The translations under genes and the position numbers were made by a program. 64,000 nt of DNA, from contig DIWR01000024.1 of assembly GCA_002428495.1 (NCBI GenBank), forward strand, positions 124,001-188,000. The letters are read 5' to 3'. The notes beneath the pieces are model-generated. The model saw only the letters and a list, made by a program, of their open reading frames with translations, searched no databases and was not told the origin of the DNA. Source of the DNA: Synergistaceae bacterium UBA6101. Lineage in GTDB: Bacteria; Synergistota; Synergistia; Synergistales; Synergistaceae. The stretch's first letter is position 1; every line of letters begins with the position of its first letter. Shown in pieces: positions 50,516 through 59,607 of this stretch.

Positions 50516-51697
50516 TCATAAGGCCATTTCGATCTTGACTTCGCTGAAAGCGTCTATTGCCGCGTCAAGGTCCTCTTTCGTATGCCTTGCCGAGACCTGG
50601 GTCCTGATGCGGGCCTTGCCCTTCGGCACCACTGGGAAGGAGAAGCCGGTGACGTAGACTCCCTTGTCGAGCAGCCTTGCTGAAAACTCGGTGGCTGTCC
50701 TTGCGTCGTAGAGCATTATGGGTACTATGGGGTGTGTCCCGGGCAGGAGATCAAAGCCGAGGGACTCCATCTTCTCCCTGAAATAGGATGTGTTCTGGTG
50801 GAGCCTCTCCCTGTGTTCTGAGGACTCCCCAAGCATTTTGATGACCTCAAGGGAAGCTCCCGCTATTGCCGGAGCCACCGTGTTTGAGAAAAGATAGGGT
50901 CTGCTGCGCTGCCTCAGTAGTTCGACGATCTCCTTCTTTGCGCTGACGTAGCCTCCGGACGCACCGCCGAGAGCTTTTCCAAGGGTGCCTGTCAGAATGT
51001 CCACCCTGCCCATTACCCCGCAGTATTCGTGGGTACCGCGCCCGGTCTTTCCCATGAACCCTACCGCATGGCTGTCATCGACCATTACGAGGGCGTCGAA
51101 CTCGTCCGCGAGATCGCAGATGGCCTTGAGGTTCGCGATGTATCCGTCCATTGAAAAGACTCCGTCCGTTACTATCATCTTAATGCGGGAGTCCTTTGCC
51201 GCTTCAAGCTGTGTCCTCAGGTCTTCCATATTGTTGTTTTTATATCTGAATTTTGATGCCTTGCAGAGACGGATCCCGTCGATGATGCTTGCGTGGTTCA
51301 GTTCATCGCTTATGACGGCGTCGCCTTCGCCCAGTATGGGTTCAAATACACCTCCGTTGGCGTCGTAGCATGACGAATAGAGGATAGTATCCTCCATCTC
51401 CAGAAAGTCGCTTATAGCTGCTTCGAGATCCTTGTGTATCTGCTGTGTGCCGCAGATGAAGCGTACCGAGGCGAGTCCGTAACCCCATCTGTCGTAAGCC
51501 TCTTTTGCCGCCCTGATGACCCTGGGGGAGTCTGCAAGGCCGAGATAGTTGTTTGCGCACATGTTTATGACACCGAAGTTTGTTGTTGTATCTATGATGT
51601 CCCTTTGAGGAGTTGTGATCACCCGCTCTGATTTGTAGAGTCCCTGCTCTTTTATCTCTTCTATCGTTTTGGTTATGATCCCTATGGCGCTTTTCAT
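50516..51697 (-). CDS. kbl: Glycine C-acetyltransferase (2-amino-3-ketobutyrate CoA ligase)
   Basis: 393 residues, ATG 51697 behind GGGGGATGAGATA. A PLP enzyme of the alpha-oxoamine synthase family that splits 2-amino-3-oxobutyrate with CoA into glycine and acetyl-CoA. ANNYLGLADSPRVIRAAKEA, RFICGTQQIHKDLEAAISDF, DDSHAVGFMGKTGRGTHEYC and the PLP-lysine motif TLGKALGGASGG are diagnostic. It follows tdh by about 70 nt, so the pair converts threonine to glycine and acetyl-CoA. Confidence 0.94.
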   Translation of the reverse strand: MKSAIGIITKTIEEIKEQGLYKSERVITTPQRDIIDTTTNFGVINMCANNYLGLADSPRVIRAAKEAYDRWGYGLASVRFICGTQQIHKDLEAAISDFLEMEDTILYSSCYDANGGVFEPILGEGDAVISDELNHASIIDGIRLCKASKFRYKNNNMEDLRTQLEAAKDSRIKMIVTDGVFSMDGYIANLKAICDLADEFDALVMVDDSHAVGFMGKTGRGTHEYCGVMGRVDILTGTLGKALGGASGGYVSAKKEIVELLRQRSRPYLFSNTVAPAIAGASLEVIKMLGESSEHRERLHQNTSYFREKMESLGFDLLPGTHPIVPIMLYDARTATEFSARLLDKGVYVTGFSFPVVPKGKARIRTQVSARHTKEDLDAAIDAFSEVKIEMAL

Positions 51698-51766
51698 TTA
51701 TCTCATCCCCCGGTCATTGTATTTAGATAAACAAACGTTTACCTGTCGGCACAGGATAACGGCAGA

Positions 51767-52810
51767 TCAAAGGTTTTGCCAGTCCAGGACCACCTTGCCC
51801 GATTCGCCGCTGTTCATTGCCCTGAAACCCTCTTCGAAATCCATGACATCGAACCTGTGGGTTATGACACGGCTTATGTCCAGCCCGCTCTGAAGCATCG
51901 TAGTCATCTTGTACCACGTCTCATACATCTGCCGGCCGTATATCCCCTTGAGGGTAAGTCCGTGGAATATTACCTTGTCCCAGTCTATTACAGTTCCGGG
52001 TTCAAGTAGCCCTAGAAGCGCAATCCTGCCTCCGTTGAACATGTGGTCGACCATGTCTGAGAATGCCTTCGGGCTTCCTGACATCTCAAGTCCTACGTCA
52101 AAGCCCTCCCTCATTCCAAGCTTATCGAATATGTCCCTTAACTTTTCTCTTTTTACGTTGACCGTTCTTGTAGCTCCCATCTCTTTTGCAAGCGCGAGCC
52201 TATAATCGTTGAGGTCTGTCACCACTACGTTCCTTGCTCCGACATGCCTGCATATTGCAGCTGCCATCATGCCTATCGGGCCTGCTCCTGTAATCAGCAC
52301 ATCCTCGCCGATGAGGTCGAACTGAAGAGCTGTGTGGGTGGCGTTTCCAAGCGGGTCGAAACAGGATACTATGTCGTCGGGTATCTCGGGAGCGCATCTC
52401 CAGACATTTGTCTTGGGTATCGAAAGGTATTGCGCGAAGGCTCCGTCCCTGTTGACTCCGACGCCGATGGTGTTTGGACAGTTGTGCCGTCTTCCGGCCA
52501 GGCAGTTCCTGCATGTGCCGCAGACGATGTGTCCCTCTCCGGAGACCCTCTCGCCTGTCTCCCAGCCCCGGACATGGCTGCCAGTCTGTACTATCTCACC
52601 GACGAACTCATGACCTATGGTCATTGGGGTCTTTATGGTCTTTTGTGACCATTCGTTCCAGTTGTATATGTGGAGATCAGTGCCGCAGATGGAAGTCTTT
52701 TTGATCTTGATAAGAACGTCATCGGGTCCTGCTTCGGGCATATCTACCTCGCGCATCCACAGTCCCGGTTCCGGCCTTTCCTTTACCAGAGCAATCATCT
52801 TTTTTGTCAT
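51767..52810 (-). CDS. tdh: L-threonine 3-dehydrogenase
   Basis: 347 residues, ATG 52810 behind GTGAGGTC. A zinc-dependent medium-chain dehydrogenase. Catalytic zinc Cys in SICGTDLHIYNWNEW and GHEFVGE, the structural zinc cluster CGTCRNCLAGRRHNC, and NAD binding at LITGAGPIGMMAAAI with Asp in VVTDLND. It oxidises L-threonine to 2-amino-3-oxobutyrate, which Kbl (next gene) cleaves. Part of the amino-acid-fermentation theme of this region. Confidence 0.94.
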   Translation of the reverse strand: MTKKMIALVKERPEPGLWMREVDMPEAGPDDVLIKIKKTSICGTDLHIYNWNEWSQKTIKTPMTIGHEFVGEIVQTGSHVRGWETGERVSGEGHIVCGTCRNCLAGRRHNCPNTIGVGVNRDGAFAQYLSIPKTNVWRCAPEIPDDIVSCFDPLGNATHTALQFDLIGEDVLITGAGPIGMMAAAICRHVGARNVVVTDLNDYRLALAKEMGATRTVNVKREKLRDIFDKLGMREGFDVGLEMSGSPKAFSDMVDHMFNGGRIALLGLLEPGTVIDWDKVIFHGLTLKGIYGRQMYETWYKMTTMLQSGLDISRVITHRFDVMDFEEGFRAMNSGESGKVVLDWQNL

Positions 52811-52959
52811 GACCTCACACTCCCGGAGAGATTATTTTGATGACTTACGTCAAAAGGACATATCTGTTCTTTCAAAGTAAATAAATAATTAAGGGTCAGG
52901 TACTATTTTACCTCTTTCATTGGTTTACGGCTCGTTTATCTGTATGAGTCACGGATTCA

Positions 52960-54225
52960 TTATGAACTGTGTTTTGTAATAAGGGCCTCCAGATAGCGTG
53001 ACTTCAGCTGTGCCTGGGCTAAGCTCCTCTTCAGTCCCGGCATTTTGAGTATTGTTCCGAGTACGCCTGCAAGGAGCCTGTGGCTGAACAGGACTTTGTT
53101 GTCAAAGATGAGTTCCTGCAGCAGCCCTCTCTCTGTGGCCATCACGACCACCCTGTGGGTAGTGTCCAGGGGCGTGATCAGCCTGTTCGGGCGTGGTTCG
53201 AAGATCAGGGCTCCTGCCGGGCAGTGTTTCAGGCATACTCCGCAGCCGATGCATTTTTTTTCATCAACGATGGCCTTCCTTTCCTGGCCTTCTCCTGTCA
53301 TCTCGATCGCGTCAACGGGGCATACCTTTGCACATTTTCCGCAGCCTGTGCAGCTCTCTTTGTCTGCTTTTGTAATGAAGTTTGAGCAGATGGTCTGCGC
53401 CACCCCGAAGCGCTTTATCGCAAGAAGGGCTTCACAGCAGCATGAGCAGCAATTGCAGATAAAATTGACCCTTTGGCGGACGTTCTCGCCAAATTGGACC
53501 AGGTCATGATCGTATGCCTGCTGCAGGAGATCCTTGCATTCGGCTGCATCGACCTGCCTTGCATGGCCGTGTTTGATGAGTGTTGCCGCGGAGGTGTTGA
53601 AGGTCATGCATATATCCATCGGGGCGTCGCACGCCGTGCCGTTATGGAGGGCCTTGTGGCGGCAGTAGCACATGCTGATTCCGATGTGCGAAGCCGTTTC
53701 TATAACGTTTGTCGCCCTTTCGTAGTCCAGTACATGGAGTGCGTATTCATCCGGTATCTGAGGTTCCTGAGGGAAGATCCTCCCCATCTGGGTCTCGCCG
53801 CGGCAGACAAGCTCCTTCATAAAATCTTCCTCGACGGATATGTATTGCCGGAAGAGTTCGCTGAGCGTTTTCTGATCGATGTCTTCCCGCACCCTCATAA
53901 GGGAGAACTCAAAAAAACCGGCCATGGGGGGCGGGACTGCGTATATCTGTTCCCCGTTCTGCTCGATGTCGACCAGTATCGCCCTGCCGGCAAGCTCATC
54001 AAGAACCTTTTGCGCCTCGTTTTCGGGCATATTCCATGTATCTGCTGCCTGTTTAGCCCTGAACGGCTTTATCGGGAGCTGAGCCATCAGTCCTGCCTCT
54101 TTTTCGGTCATCAGTATCTTAAGAATGTCAAAAAGAAGTTTTGAGGCAGGCGCTCCCTGAGGGAATCTGTTCAGCCTCTCCGTAAGCCTTGAGTAAGGTG
54201 ATCCGTGGGTGTGGTTGTGTGCCAT
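52960..54225 (-). CDS. 4Fe-4S dicluster protein with winged-helix-like N-terminus
   Basis: 421 residues from ATG 54225 (GGGGG 8 nt upstream). The N-terminal ~120 residues resemble a winged helix (FRAKQAADTWNMPENEAQKV). The middle has CYCRHK, CDAP and a CNCCSCCCEAL cluster. Residues about 290-350 hold two ferredoxin motifs, CTGCGKCAKVCPVDAIEM and CIGCGVCLKHCPAGALIF. It probably binds two or three 4Fe-4S clusters and moves electrons in the cytoplasm; a regulatory or oxidoreductase-partner role is possible. No operon partner is close. Confidence 0.75.
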   Translation of the reverse strand: MAHNHTHGSPYSRLTERLNRFPQGAPASKLLFDILKILMTEKEAGLMAQLPIKPFRAKQAADTWNMPENEAQKVLDELAGRAILVDIEQNGEQIYAVPPPMAGFFEFSLMRVREDIDQKTLSELFRQYISVEEDFMKELVCRGETQMGRIFPQEPQIPDEYALHVLDYERATNVIETASHIGISMCYCRHKALHNGTACDAPMDICMTFNTSAATLIKHGHARQVDAAECKDLLQQAYDHDLVQFGENVRQRVNFICNCCSCCCEALLAIKRFGVAQTICSNFITKADKESCTGCGKCAKVCPVDAIEMTGEGQERKAIVDEKKCIGCGVCLKHCPAGALIFEPRPNRLITPLDTTHRVVVMATERGLLQELIFDNKVLFSHRLLAGVLGTILKMPGLKRSLAQAQLKSRYLEALITKHSS

Positions 54226-54310
54226 TTTCAATACCCCCGTGCTGTCTTTGTCATGTATCCTTTGTATTTGGGATGTTTTTACTTATAAACTCATGCGGCT
54301 CTCTCCAAAA

Positions 54311-55339
54311 CTATAGGTCAAGCTTCATGTCTCCCTGCTTTATAAGTCCGACCTTCCTCATTATCTCTGCTATAGCAAGGGTCGTCACTGCGGGCAGCAG
54401 GAAATGCATCAGCCCTATCTGCATCAGTACATCGGGGCTGCTTCCCATCGCGTCTATCGCCCCGAACTGTCCTACAAAACCGCTCGTTCCCATTCCTGCG
54501 CCGGAAGGGATGTTCTCCATTTTAAAAAGAAGTGTCGATATCGGCCCCAGGATGATGCTTGCAAGCGTGGGCGGGACCCAGATCAACGGATGCCTCACAA
54601 TATTGGGCATCTGGAGCATGGAGGTCCCGAGTCCCTGCGAGAGCAGCCCGGAAAGGCCGTTCTCCCTGAAGCTCATCACCGCGAAACCTATCATCTGTGT
54701 CGAGCACCCTACTGTTGCGGCCCCGGCGGCAAGTCCTGAAAGGTTCAGCGCGACTGCGATCGCCGCGCTTGATATTGGGAGAGTGAGTATCATCCCCATT
54801 ATGGCGGAGACGATGGCTCCCATCGGGCCCGGCTGAAGTTCAGTGGCGTTCATTATTATTATCCCGATCCCGGTCATCATCGCGCTTATTGTGGGACCGG
54901 CCAGCTTTGCCACAGTCATGCCCGCGATTATGGTCCCTGAAGGCGTCGCTATGATGTCTATCTTTGTCTCTTTCGATATGATCTTACCGACTTCAGATGC
55001 CACGACAGCACCGATAAAAGCCCCGACGGGACCTCCCCATGTATTGCCGGCAAAACCTACGGCCACGCAGGAGAAGACCACCATCGCAGGGGCTTTGAGA
55101 GCCTGTGCTATGGCCACTGCTATTGCAGCTCCCGTCATGGAGCTTGCCAGTCCGCCGAATTCCACCAGTATGGGTATCCCGGCCTTTGTGCCTATGGTCT
55201 TGAGGATCAGCCCGGTTATCAATGATGAGAACAGCCCTACTCCCATTGCTCCGAGCGCGTCTACGAAGTAGCGTTTGAAGGAAAACTCAACTCCCTTGCG
55301 TTCGAGAAATGCAGAGATTTTGTTATTGCTTTTTCCCAA
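54311..55339 (-). CDS. PTS EIIC-like membrane protein (PTS_EIIC_2 type)
   Basis: 342 residues if started at TTG 55339 (GAGG upstream); another TTG at 55387 extends it by 16 residues. About 8-10 hydrophobic segments: GAMGVGLFSSLITGLILKTI, APAMVVFSCVAVGFAGNTWG, GTIIAGMTVAKLAGPTISAM, STQMIGFAVMSF and SGAGMGTSGFVGQFGAIDAM. This is the pattern of the PTS_EIIC_2 family found in anaerobes without neighbouring IIA/IIB genes. No phosphorylation domain is attached, so it may work as a transporter or sensor; the substrate is unknown. Confidence 0.78.
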   Translation of the reverse strand: MGKSNNKISAFLERKGVEFSFKRYFVDALGAMGVGLFSSLITGLILKTIGTKAGIPILVEFGGLASSMTGAAIAVAIAQALKAPAMVVFSCVAVGFAGNTWGGPVGAFIGAVVASEVGKIISKETKIDIIATPSGTIIAGMTVAKLAGPTISAMMTGIGIIIMNATELQPGPMGAIVSAIMGMILTLPISSAAIAVALNLSGLAAGAATVGCSTQMIGFAVMSFRENGLSGLLSQGLGTSMLQMPNIVRHPLIWVPPTLASIILGPISTLLFKMENIPSGAGMGTSGFVGQFGAIDAMGSSPDVLMQIGLMHFLLPAVTTLAIAEIMRKVGLIKQGDMKLDL

Positions 55340-55514
55340 AAGACAGGACCTCTTTTCAGGTTGTTTTGTGAATGGCTTTGTTGGCAAGCATTGTAGTGAA
55401 CTTCTGAATAATTAACAACCCCGATCTTTAAAATTAATGACAGCGGAGACTGGATGTGATATTTTTACAGATGTCAGGAAACAAAAAGAGACATCCACAG
55501 GGAGGCAATATAAG

Positions 55515-57053
55515 ATGACAACAGCAAGCATTCTGAACAACGTCATTGGTCCGGTCATGCCCGGAAGCTCAAGTTCGCACACAGCAGGCCCTTACCACAT
55601 AGCAAAGATGTGCCGCAGCATGATAGGCGAGCTGCCCTGCGAGATATCATTCACGTTTGAACCGGCATCTTCAATAGCGGAGGTCTATCACGAACAGGGA
55701 AGCGATCTGGCCATGATAATGGGAACGCTTGATTTGCCGCTCACCGACCCCCGTTTCAAAAGGGCCTTTGACCTTTTTCCATCATATGGGGTGGATATTA
55801 AGTTTATTGTAAAAAGCTTTCCTGAGTCATGCCATCCAAACAGTATAAAGATCGAGGCGAAGCTGAAGGACGGATCGACCTTTTCTGCAGTTGCCGATTC
55901 CACCGGCGGCGGGGCCCTTCTCTTCCGCTGGCTCAACGGATGGGAAGCCGAAATGACCGGCGACGCTTACTGGCTCTCTGTTGAAGTTCCCGCGGAAAGA
56001 TCCGCGCATGTCGGAGAGATACTTGAAAAGTCCGGCAAGGTATCTATAAGCGAAAAAAACGGCAGGGCGATGCTTCTTCTGTCAACGGCCGCTCCCGTTG
56101 ATTCACTGATCATTGAAAAACTAAAGTCCGAAAAGATGCTTTTCGGCTGTTTCTGCGCGATACCTGTCTTTTTCCCTATAAGAGGAGAAAGGATCTTCAC
56201 CTCCGGCGAGGAGATGGTGAAATATGCCGAAGAGAAGGGGCTTTCTCTCGGCGAAGCAGCGCTTGAGTTCGAGTCAGCCCTTCTCTGCATGCCCAAAGAG
56301 ACACTTGATGCTGAAATGGACAGGCGGCTTCAGGTGATGATTGATTCAGTCACTCTGGGTCTTTCAGAGAACAGTCCGCAGATGTTCCTCCTGGATCCCG
56401 CTGCAAAGAAGATAATGGATGCAGAAAAGGAAGGACGCCTTGCACTTGGCGGCATACATACCAGGGCGGCGGCGCGAGCGATGGCCGCGATGCAGGTCAA
56501 CAGCGGACAGGGAATAGTATGTGCTGCTCCGACAGGCGGCTCTGCAGGGGTCATTCCAGGGGTAGTGGTGACGATGCTGGAAGACATGAAAAAAACACGT
56601 GAGGAAGTTGTCCGTTCCATGTGGGCTGCGGGTGCCATAGGCTGGGTACTTGCTACGAGAGGCACATTTGCCGCTGAAGTATGCGGATGCCAGGTCGAGA
56701 TAGGCGCGGCCGGCGCCATGGGCGCGGGGGCTGTGGTCGAAGCCGCCGGAGGTTCGGCGCGTCAGGCTGCCGACGCCGGAGCCATCATGTTCCAGAACGC
56801 GATGGGACTGGTCTGCGATCTTGTGCAGGCGATAGTTGAGATACCATGCCATACGAGGAACGGCTCATTTGCATCCCAGTCATTTATCTGCGCGGATATG
56901 ATCCTCGGAGGATATTACAACGCAGTCCATATCGATGACACTGTGGATGCGGTCTATTCATCAGGAAGGATGCTTCCCATCGAGCTTCGCTGTACATCAC
57001 TGGGTGGGATGGCAGTAACCCCAAGCGCCCTTTCCATGCCGAGAAAGAGATAA
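55515..57053 (+). CDS. L-serine ammonia-lyase, iron-sulfur type, single chain
   Basis: 512 residues from ATG 55515 (GGGAGG 9 nt upstream). The beta-type domain comes first: GPVMPGSSSSHTAGPYHIAK. From about residue 290 the alpha-type catalytic domain follows: GIVCAAPTGGSAGVIPGVV, AAEVCGCQVEIGAAGAMGAG, GLVCDLVQAIVEIPCHTRNG; the Cys residues in CGC, LVC and IPC are candidates for the 4Fe-4S cluster. It deaminates serine to pyruvate and ammonia. With tdh-kbl nearby (glycine and serine metabolism), it feeds amino-acid fermentation. A hairpin at 57067 ends the transcript. Confidence 0.92.
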   Translation: MTTASILNNVIGPVMPGSSSSHTAGPYHIAKMCRSMIGELPCEISFTFEPASSIAEVYHEQGSDLAMIMGTLDLPLTDPRFKRAFDLFPSYGVDIKFIVKSFPESCHPNSIKIEAKLKDGSTFSAVADSTGGGALLFRWLNGWEAEMTGDAYWLSVEVPAERSAHVGEILEKSGKVSISEKNGRAMLLLSTAAPVDSLIIEKLKSEKMLFGCFCAIPVFFPIRGERIFTSGEEMVKYAEEKGLSLGEAALEFESALLCMPKETLDAEMDRRLQVMIDSVTLGLSENSPQMFLLDPAAKKIMDAEKEGRLALGGIHTRAAARAMAAMQVNSGQGIVCAAPTGGSAGVIPGVVVTMLEDMKKTREEVVRSMWAAGAIGWVLATRGTFAAEVCGCQVEIGAAGAMGAGAVVEAAGGSARQAADAGAIMFQNAMGLVCDLVQAIVEIPCHTRNGSFASQSFICADMILGGYYNAVHIDDTVDAVYSSGRMLPIELRCTSLGGMAVTPSALSMPRKR

Positions 57054-57066
57054 GCGGATAAAAAAA

Positions 57067-57103
57067 CGGGGCTGCGTGAGATTCGACACAGCCCCTAATA
57101 TTT
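57067..57103. terminator. Terminator after serine dehydratase
   Basis: GGGGCTG...CAGCCCC hairpin (57067-57094) preceded by AAAAAA and followed by TAATATTTTT, between convergent genes; can act in both directions. Confidence 0.75.
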
Positions 57104-57454
57104 TTACATTCTGTTTCTCCATCGATGGTTCCTGAAGTGATCTTTCGCGAAATCTTTTGTGTCCTGCGGGATCAGCGGTGGTTTTCCCTCGTCTATCCTG
57201 TAGTTCCTGTAATAGATCATAAGGTCGCAGCTTACAAGAAGGGCGTTAAAGGTATAGGGCAAGATAAGGAAGCTCCCGTCGGCCCTGAGCAGTACCCTGG
57301 TGATCCCTGCGGCATATCCGGCGAGTACTACAGCGAGAAAGAAAAGACTTTTGCCTTTTCTTGTTTTGCTCATCCATGATTTATGGATAGAGGCGGGCCA
57401 TGCTGCCGCGAAGCATATCAGCATTATCGATTCAAGCGCACTGTCCCAGAACAT
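57104..57454 (-). CDS. Small PQ-loop-like membrane protein
   Basis: 116 residues with three hydrophobic helices: SALESIMLICFAAAWPASIH, KSLFFLAVVLAGYAAGITRV and LILPYTFNALLVSCDLMIYY. The motif AAWPASIHKSWMSKTRKGKS after helix 1 resembles the PQ-loop/SemiSWEET half-transporter signature (P..I.....T.KG.S). The tail is basic and cytoplasmic. Such proteins act as dimers that move small sugars or amino acids, but the substrate here is unknown. Confidence 0.62.
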   Translation of the reverse strand: MFWDSALESIMLICFAAAWPASIHKSWMSKTRKGKSLFFLAVVLAGYAAGITRVLLRADGSFLILPYTFNALLVSCDLMIYYRNYRIDEGKPPLIPQDTKDFAKDHFRNHRWRNRM

Positions 57455-57475
57455 AAATTAAAAGTCCCCTCCGGC

Positions 57476-58456
57476 CTAAATGATCGTTCTCTGAGCGGGG
57501 TGCGCAATTTCAGGAAGCAGTTCCCAGATAAGTTCCCTCTTCTCTGTTACATTTTCAAGCGCTTCCATTGAAACGGTCCATATCTCACAGGGATTCGCGT
57601 TCTCAACGAGTTTTTCTCCGAATTTTCCGAGCTCTTCTGCCATAGCTGCAGCCTCATCTTCCCTCTCTGTTGTGAAGATGAGCCAGCTGACGCTGTCCTG
57701 CTCCTGGGTATCCCTGTCCACGTAGCCCGGGATCATCATCCGTCTCAGTGTGTTGAGCCATAAATGGAATTTTGCGACAGCCGCAAGATTTTTTTCTGTC
57801 TCGTGTTCAGGGAATATGAATAGAAACCTGTCCGTGTTGATAACTTTCATCCTGTCATTGGGATGGCCCCCGAAATCCCTGTACTGCATGAAATCGTAGT
57901 GGCAGAGGTAGAGCAGGTCGATATTCAGTCTGCCGGGCTCCATTGAGTTTACTTCACACCACGAGCTCAGCCTTTCCGGGGTCACGAGGTCTGTTCTTCT
58001 TCCCTCTATAAGGGCAGGCTTGAACTCCTCATTGATCTTCCTGTAGAGAGGGGAGTCTGTGTAGCTCCATTCCGGCGTCCCGTTTTTGAAGGAAATGAGT
58101 TCCTCTCCCTTGAGGTCCGGATAAAAATCCAGGTCCTGCCCCGCATGATAGGTTTTGATCCCCCACCTCTGAAGGTGCGCGTTGTCCAGAAGCAGGCGGA
58201 GCTTTGTCCTCTTCACGCTTCTTAAGGGATCAGAGGGTTTGCCCCCGGGCATGCCTTCCAGAAAAAGTTCGTCCCTTGCTCTTTCAAACTCAGCCTTTCC
58301 TCTCTCCGTCAGGCTGTATATCCCGTCGGAAAGTTCGAGTGAACCTGATCTGACAAGCTCGTCAAGCCACGAGGCATCCTCTCCGGCAAGTTTGAGAAGT
58401 TCGGCTGTCCAGCATGGATCCTGTTCGTCAAACATCGTTAATACTATTTCTGACAC
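57476..58456 (-). CDS. Conserved hypothetical protein with N-terminal winged-helix-like part
   Basis: 326 residues. The first ~65 residues (ELLKLAGEDASWLDELVRSG, SLELSDGIYSLTERGKAEFE) read like a winged helix. The rest is alpha/beta with DLLYLCHYDFMQYRDFGGHP, NDRMKVINTDRFLFIF and SWLIFTTEREDEAAAMAEEL, and no catalytic motif I recognise. It starts 12 nt after the truncated YeiH gene. Function unknown. Confidence 0.6.
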   Translation of the reverse strand: MSEIVLTMFDEQDPCWTAELLKLAGEDASWLDELVRSGSLELSDGIYSLTERGKAEFERARDELFLEGMPGGKPSDPLRSVKRTKLRLLLDNAHLQRWGIKTYHAGQDLDFYPDLKGEELISFKNGTPEWSYTDSPLYRKINEEFKPALIEGRRTDLVTPERLSSWCEVNSMEPGRLNIDLLYLCHYDFMQYRDFGGHPNDRMKVINTDRFLFIFPEHETEKNLAAVAKFHLWLNTLRRMMIPGYVDRDTQEQDSVSWLIFTTEREDEAAAMAEELGKFGEKLVENANPCEIWTVSMEALENVTEKRELIWELLPEIAHPAQRTII

Positions 58457-58468
58457 GATCGTCTCCCC

Positions 58469-58855
58469 CTAAATGTTGATGTGCGGCATAAAGCCTTTTA
58501 TTACGGCTGTAAGAGAGAGGATGGAAAGGTCCCTCTCTACGCCGAAGACCCTGCCAAGAGCCATTCCAATTATAAGGGTCAGTGATATGGATATCATAGT
58601 CACCCAGACAGAAGTAAGGCCCACCCTTATGACTGCGTCCAGGTTCATCCCGAATCCCAGAAGTATCACTGTTGCCTGGAGAAGTTTTTTAGACACCTTT
58701 CCGGTGCCTTCGGCGGCAGGGTTTCCTGCCAAAAGGGCTGCGACTGCGCCAAGGAGCAAGCCCCATGCCGGGTTCGGCGTAAGGATCGAGAGCAACGCTG
58801 CCGCTGCCAGCCATATTTTAAGATCTGATGTGATGTTTTTTAAGCGATTTTCCAA
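58469..58855 (-). pseudogene. YeiH/UPF0324-family transporter, C-terminally truncated
   Basis: 128 residues of a membrane-protein family normally about 330 long. ALLAGNPAAEGTGKVSKKLL and QATVILLGFGMNLDAVIRVG are the typical N-terminal third of YeiH proteins (putative sulfate exporters). After RVFGVERDLS the normal GTAICGGSAI continuation is replaced by ILSLTAVIKGFMPHINI and a stop. The last two thirds are gone and the next gene starts 12 nt later, so a deletion probably joined them. Unlikely to transport. Confidence 0.72.
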
Positions 58856-59086
58856 AACAGGGCCTCCAAAAATAAATGGTCGTTCAATAATAAAGGTAAA
58901 TTATAATTCCACAAGTGGCATATTTGGCCTATTTTCTTCCTTCCGGATCTAGTGCTGATATATTATTAGTGTGAAAAACCCCCATCACTTTATCCCATTT
59001 AATGTTGACCATCCCGGAAAAATGGAATAGAATATCCGGTATTCCGTTATTGCGAGGAGGAGAATGAACTGAATCCCATCGTCAGC

Positions 59087-59551
59087 TTGCCGGATCCCCT
59101 GATCCTGGGCCTGCATGCTCTTGGAGAGCTTGCCACTAACCCGGACAGATGTCTTTCCACACAACAGATAGCAGCATCGATAGGCTCCACGGAGCCGCAT
59201 CTTTCAAAAGTCCTCCAGCGCCTTAACAAGGGAGGGATGGTCAAGTCTGTGCGCGGTCCCGGCGGCGGTTACAAGTTGAATTGTGTGCCGGATGAAACTC
59301 CCCTACGCAACATCTTTGAGCTTCTTGGCGGCCCCTTCGACTCGAAGGGATGCGGCCTTGACGGGTGCAGAAATAAGACCTGTTTTATCGGCGAGATGAT
59401 GGACGAGCTAACAAGGGCTTTCCTGAGATATCTTGAGTCACGCACATTGACGGACTTTACAAGGTATTATGGCAACTCTATTCCCGTGGAAATTGAAATA
59501 TCTGTTATAACTCCGAGCCTTGGGCAGAAACATCCTAATTTCAGCACATAA
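59087..59551 (+). CDS. Rrf2-family transcriptional regulator
   Basis: About 154-160 residues. The winged helix LSTQQIAASIGSTEPHLSKV then LQRLNKGGMVKSVRGPGGGY is the Rrf2 DNA-binding block, and the three Cys in GCGLDGCRNKTCFIGEM are placed like those that bind an Fe-S cluster in IscR/NsrR. The start is unclear: TTG 59087 has no ribosome site. A strong GAGGAGG lies upstream, next to ATG 59064, which is in another frame and stops after two codons (ATGAACTGA); an in-frame CTG at 59069 is ideally spaced. It is upstream of the FadL gene. Confidence 0.8.
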   Translation: MPDPLILGLHALGELATNPDRCLSTQQIAASIGSTEPHLSKVLQRLNKGGMVKSVRGPGGGYKLNCVPDETPLRNIFELLGGPFDSKGCGLDGCRNKTCFIGEMMDELTRAFLRYLESRTLTDFTRYYGNSIPVEIEISVITPSLGQKHPNFST

Positions 59552-59607
59552 GATCCAAATAATACAGATCAAACACAAACATTTAATTGAGGAAGGATTG
59601 AATATTT

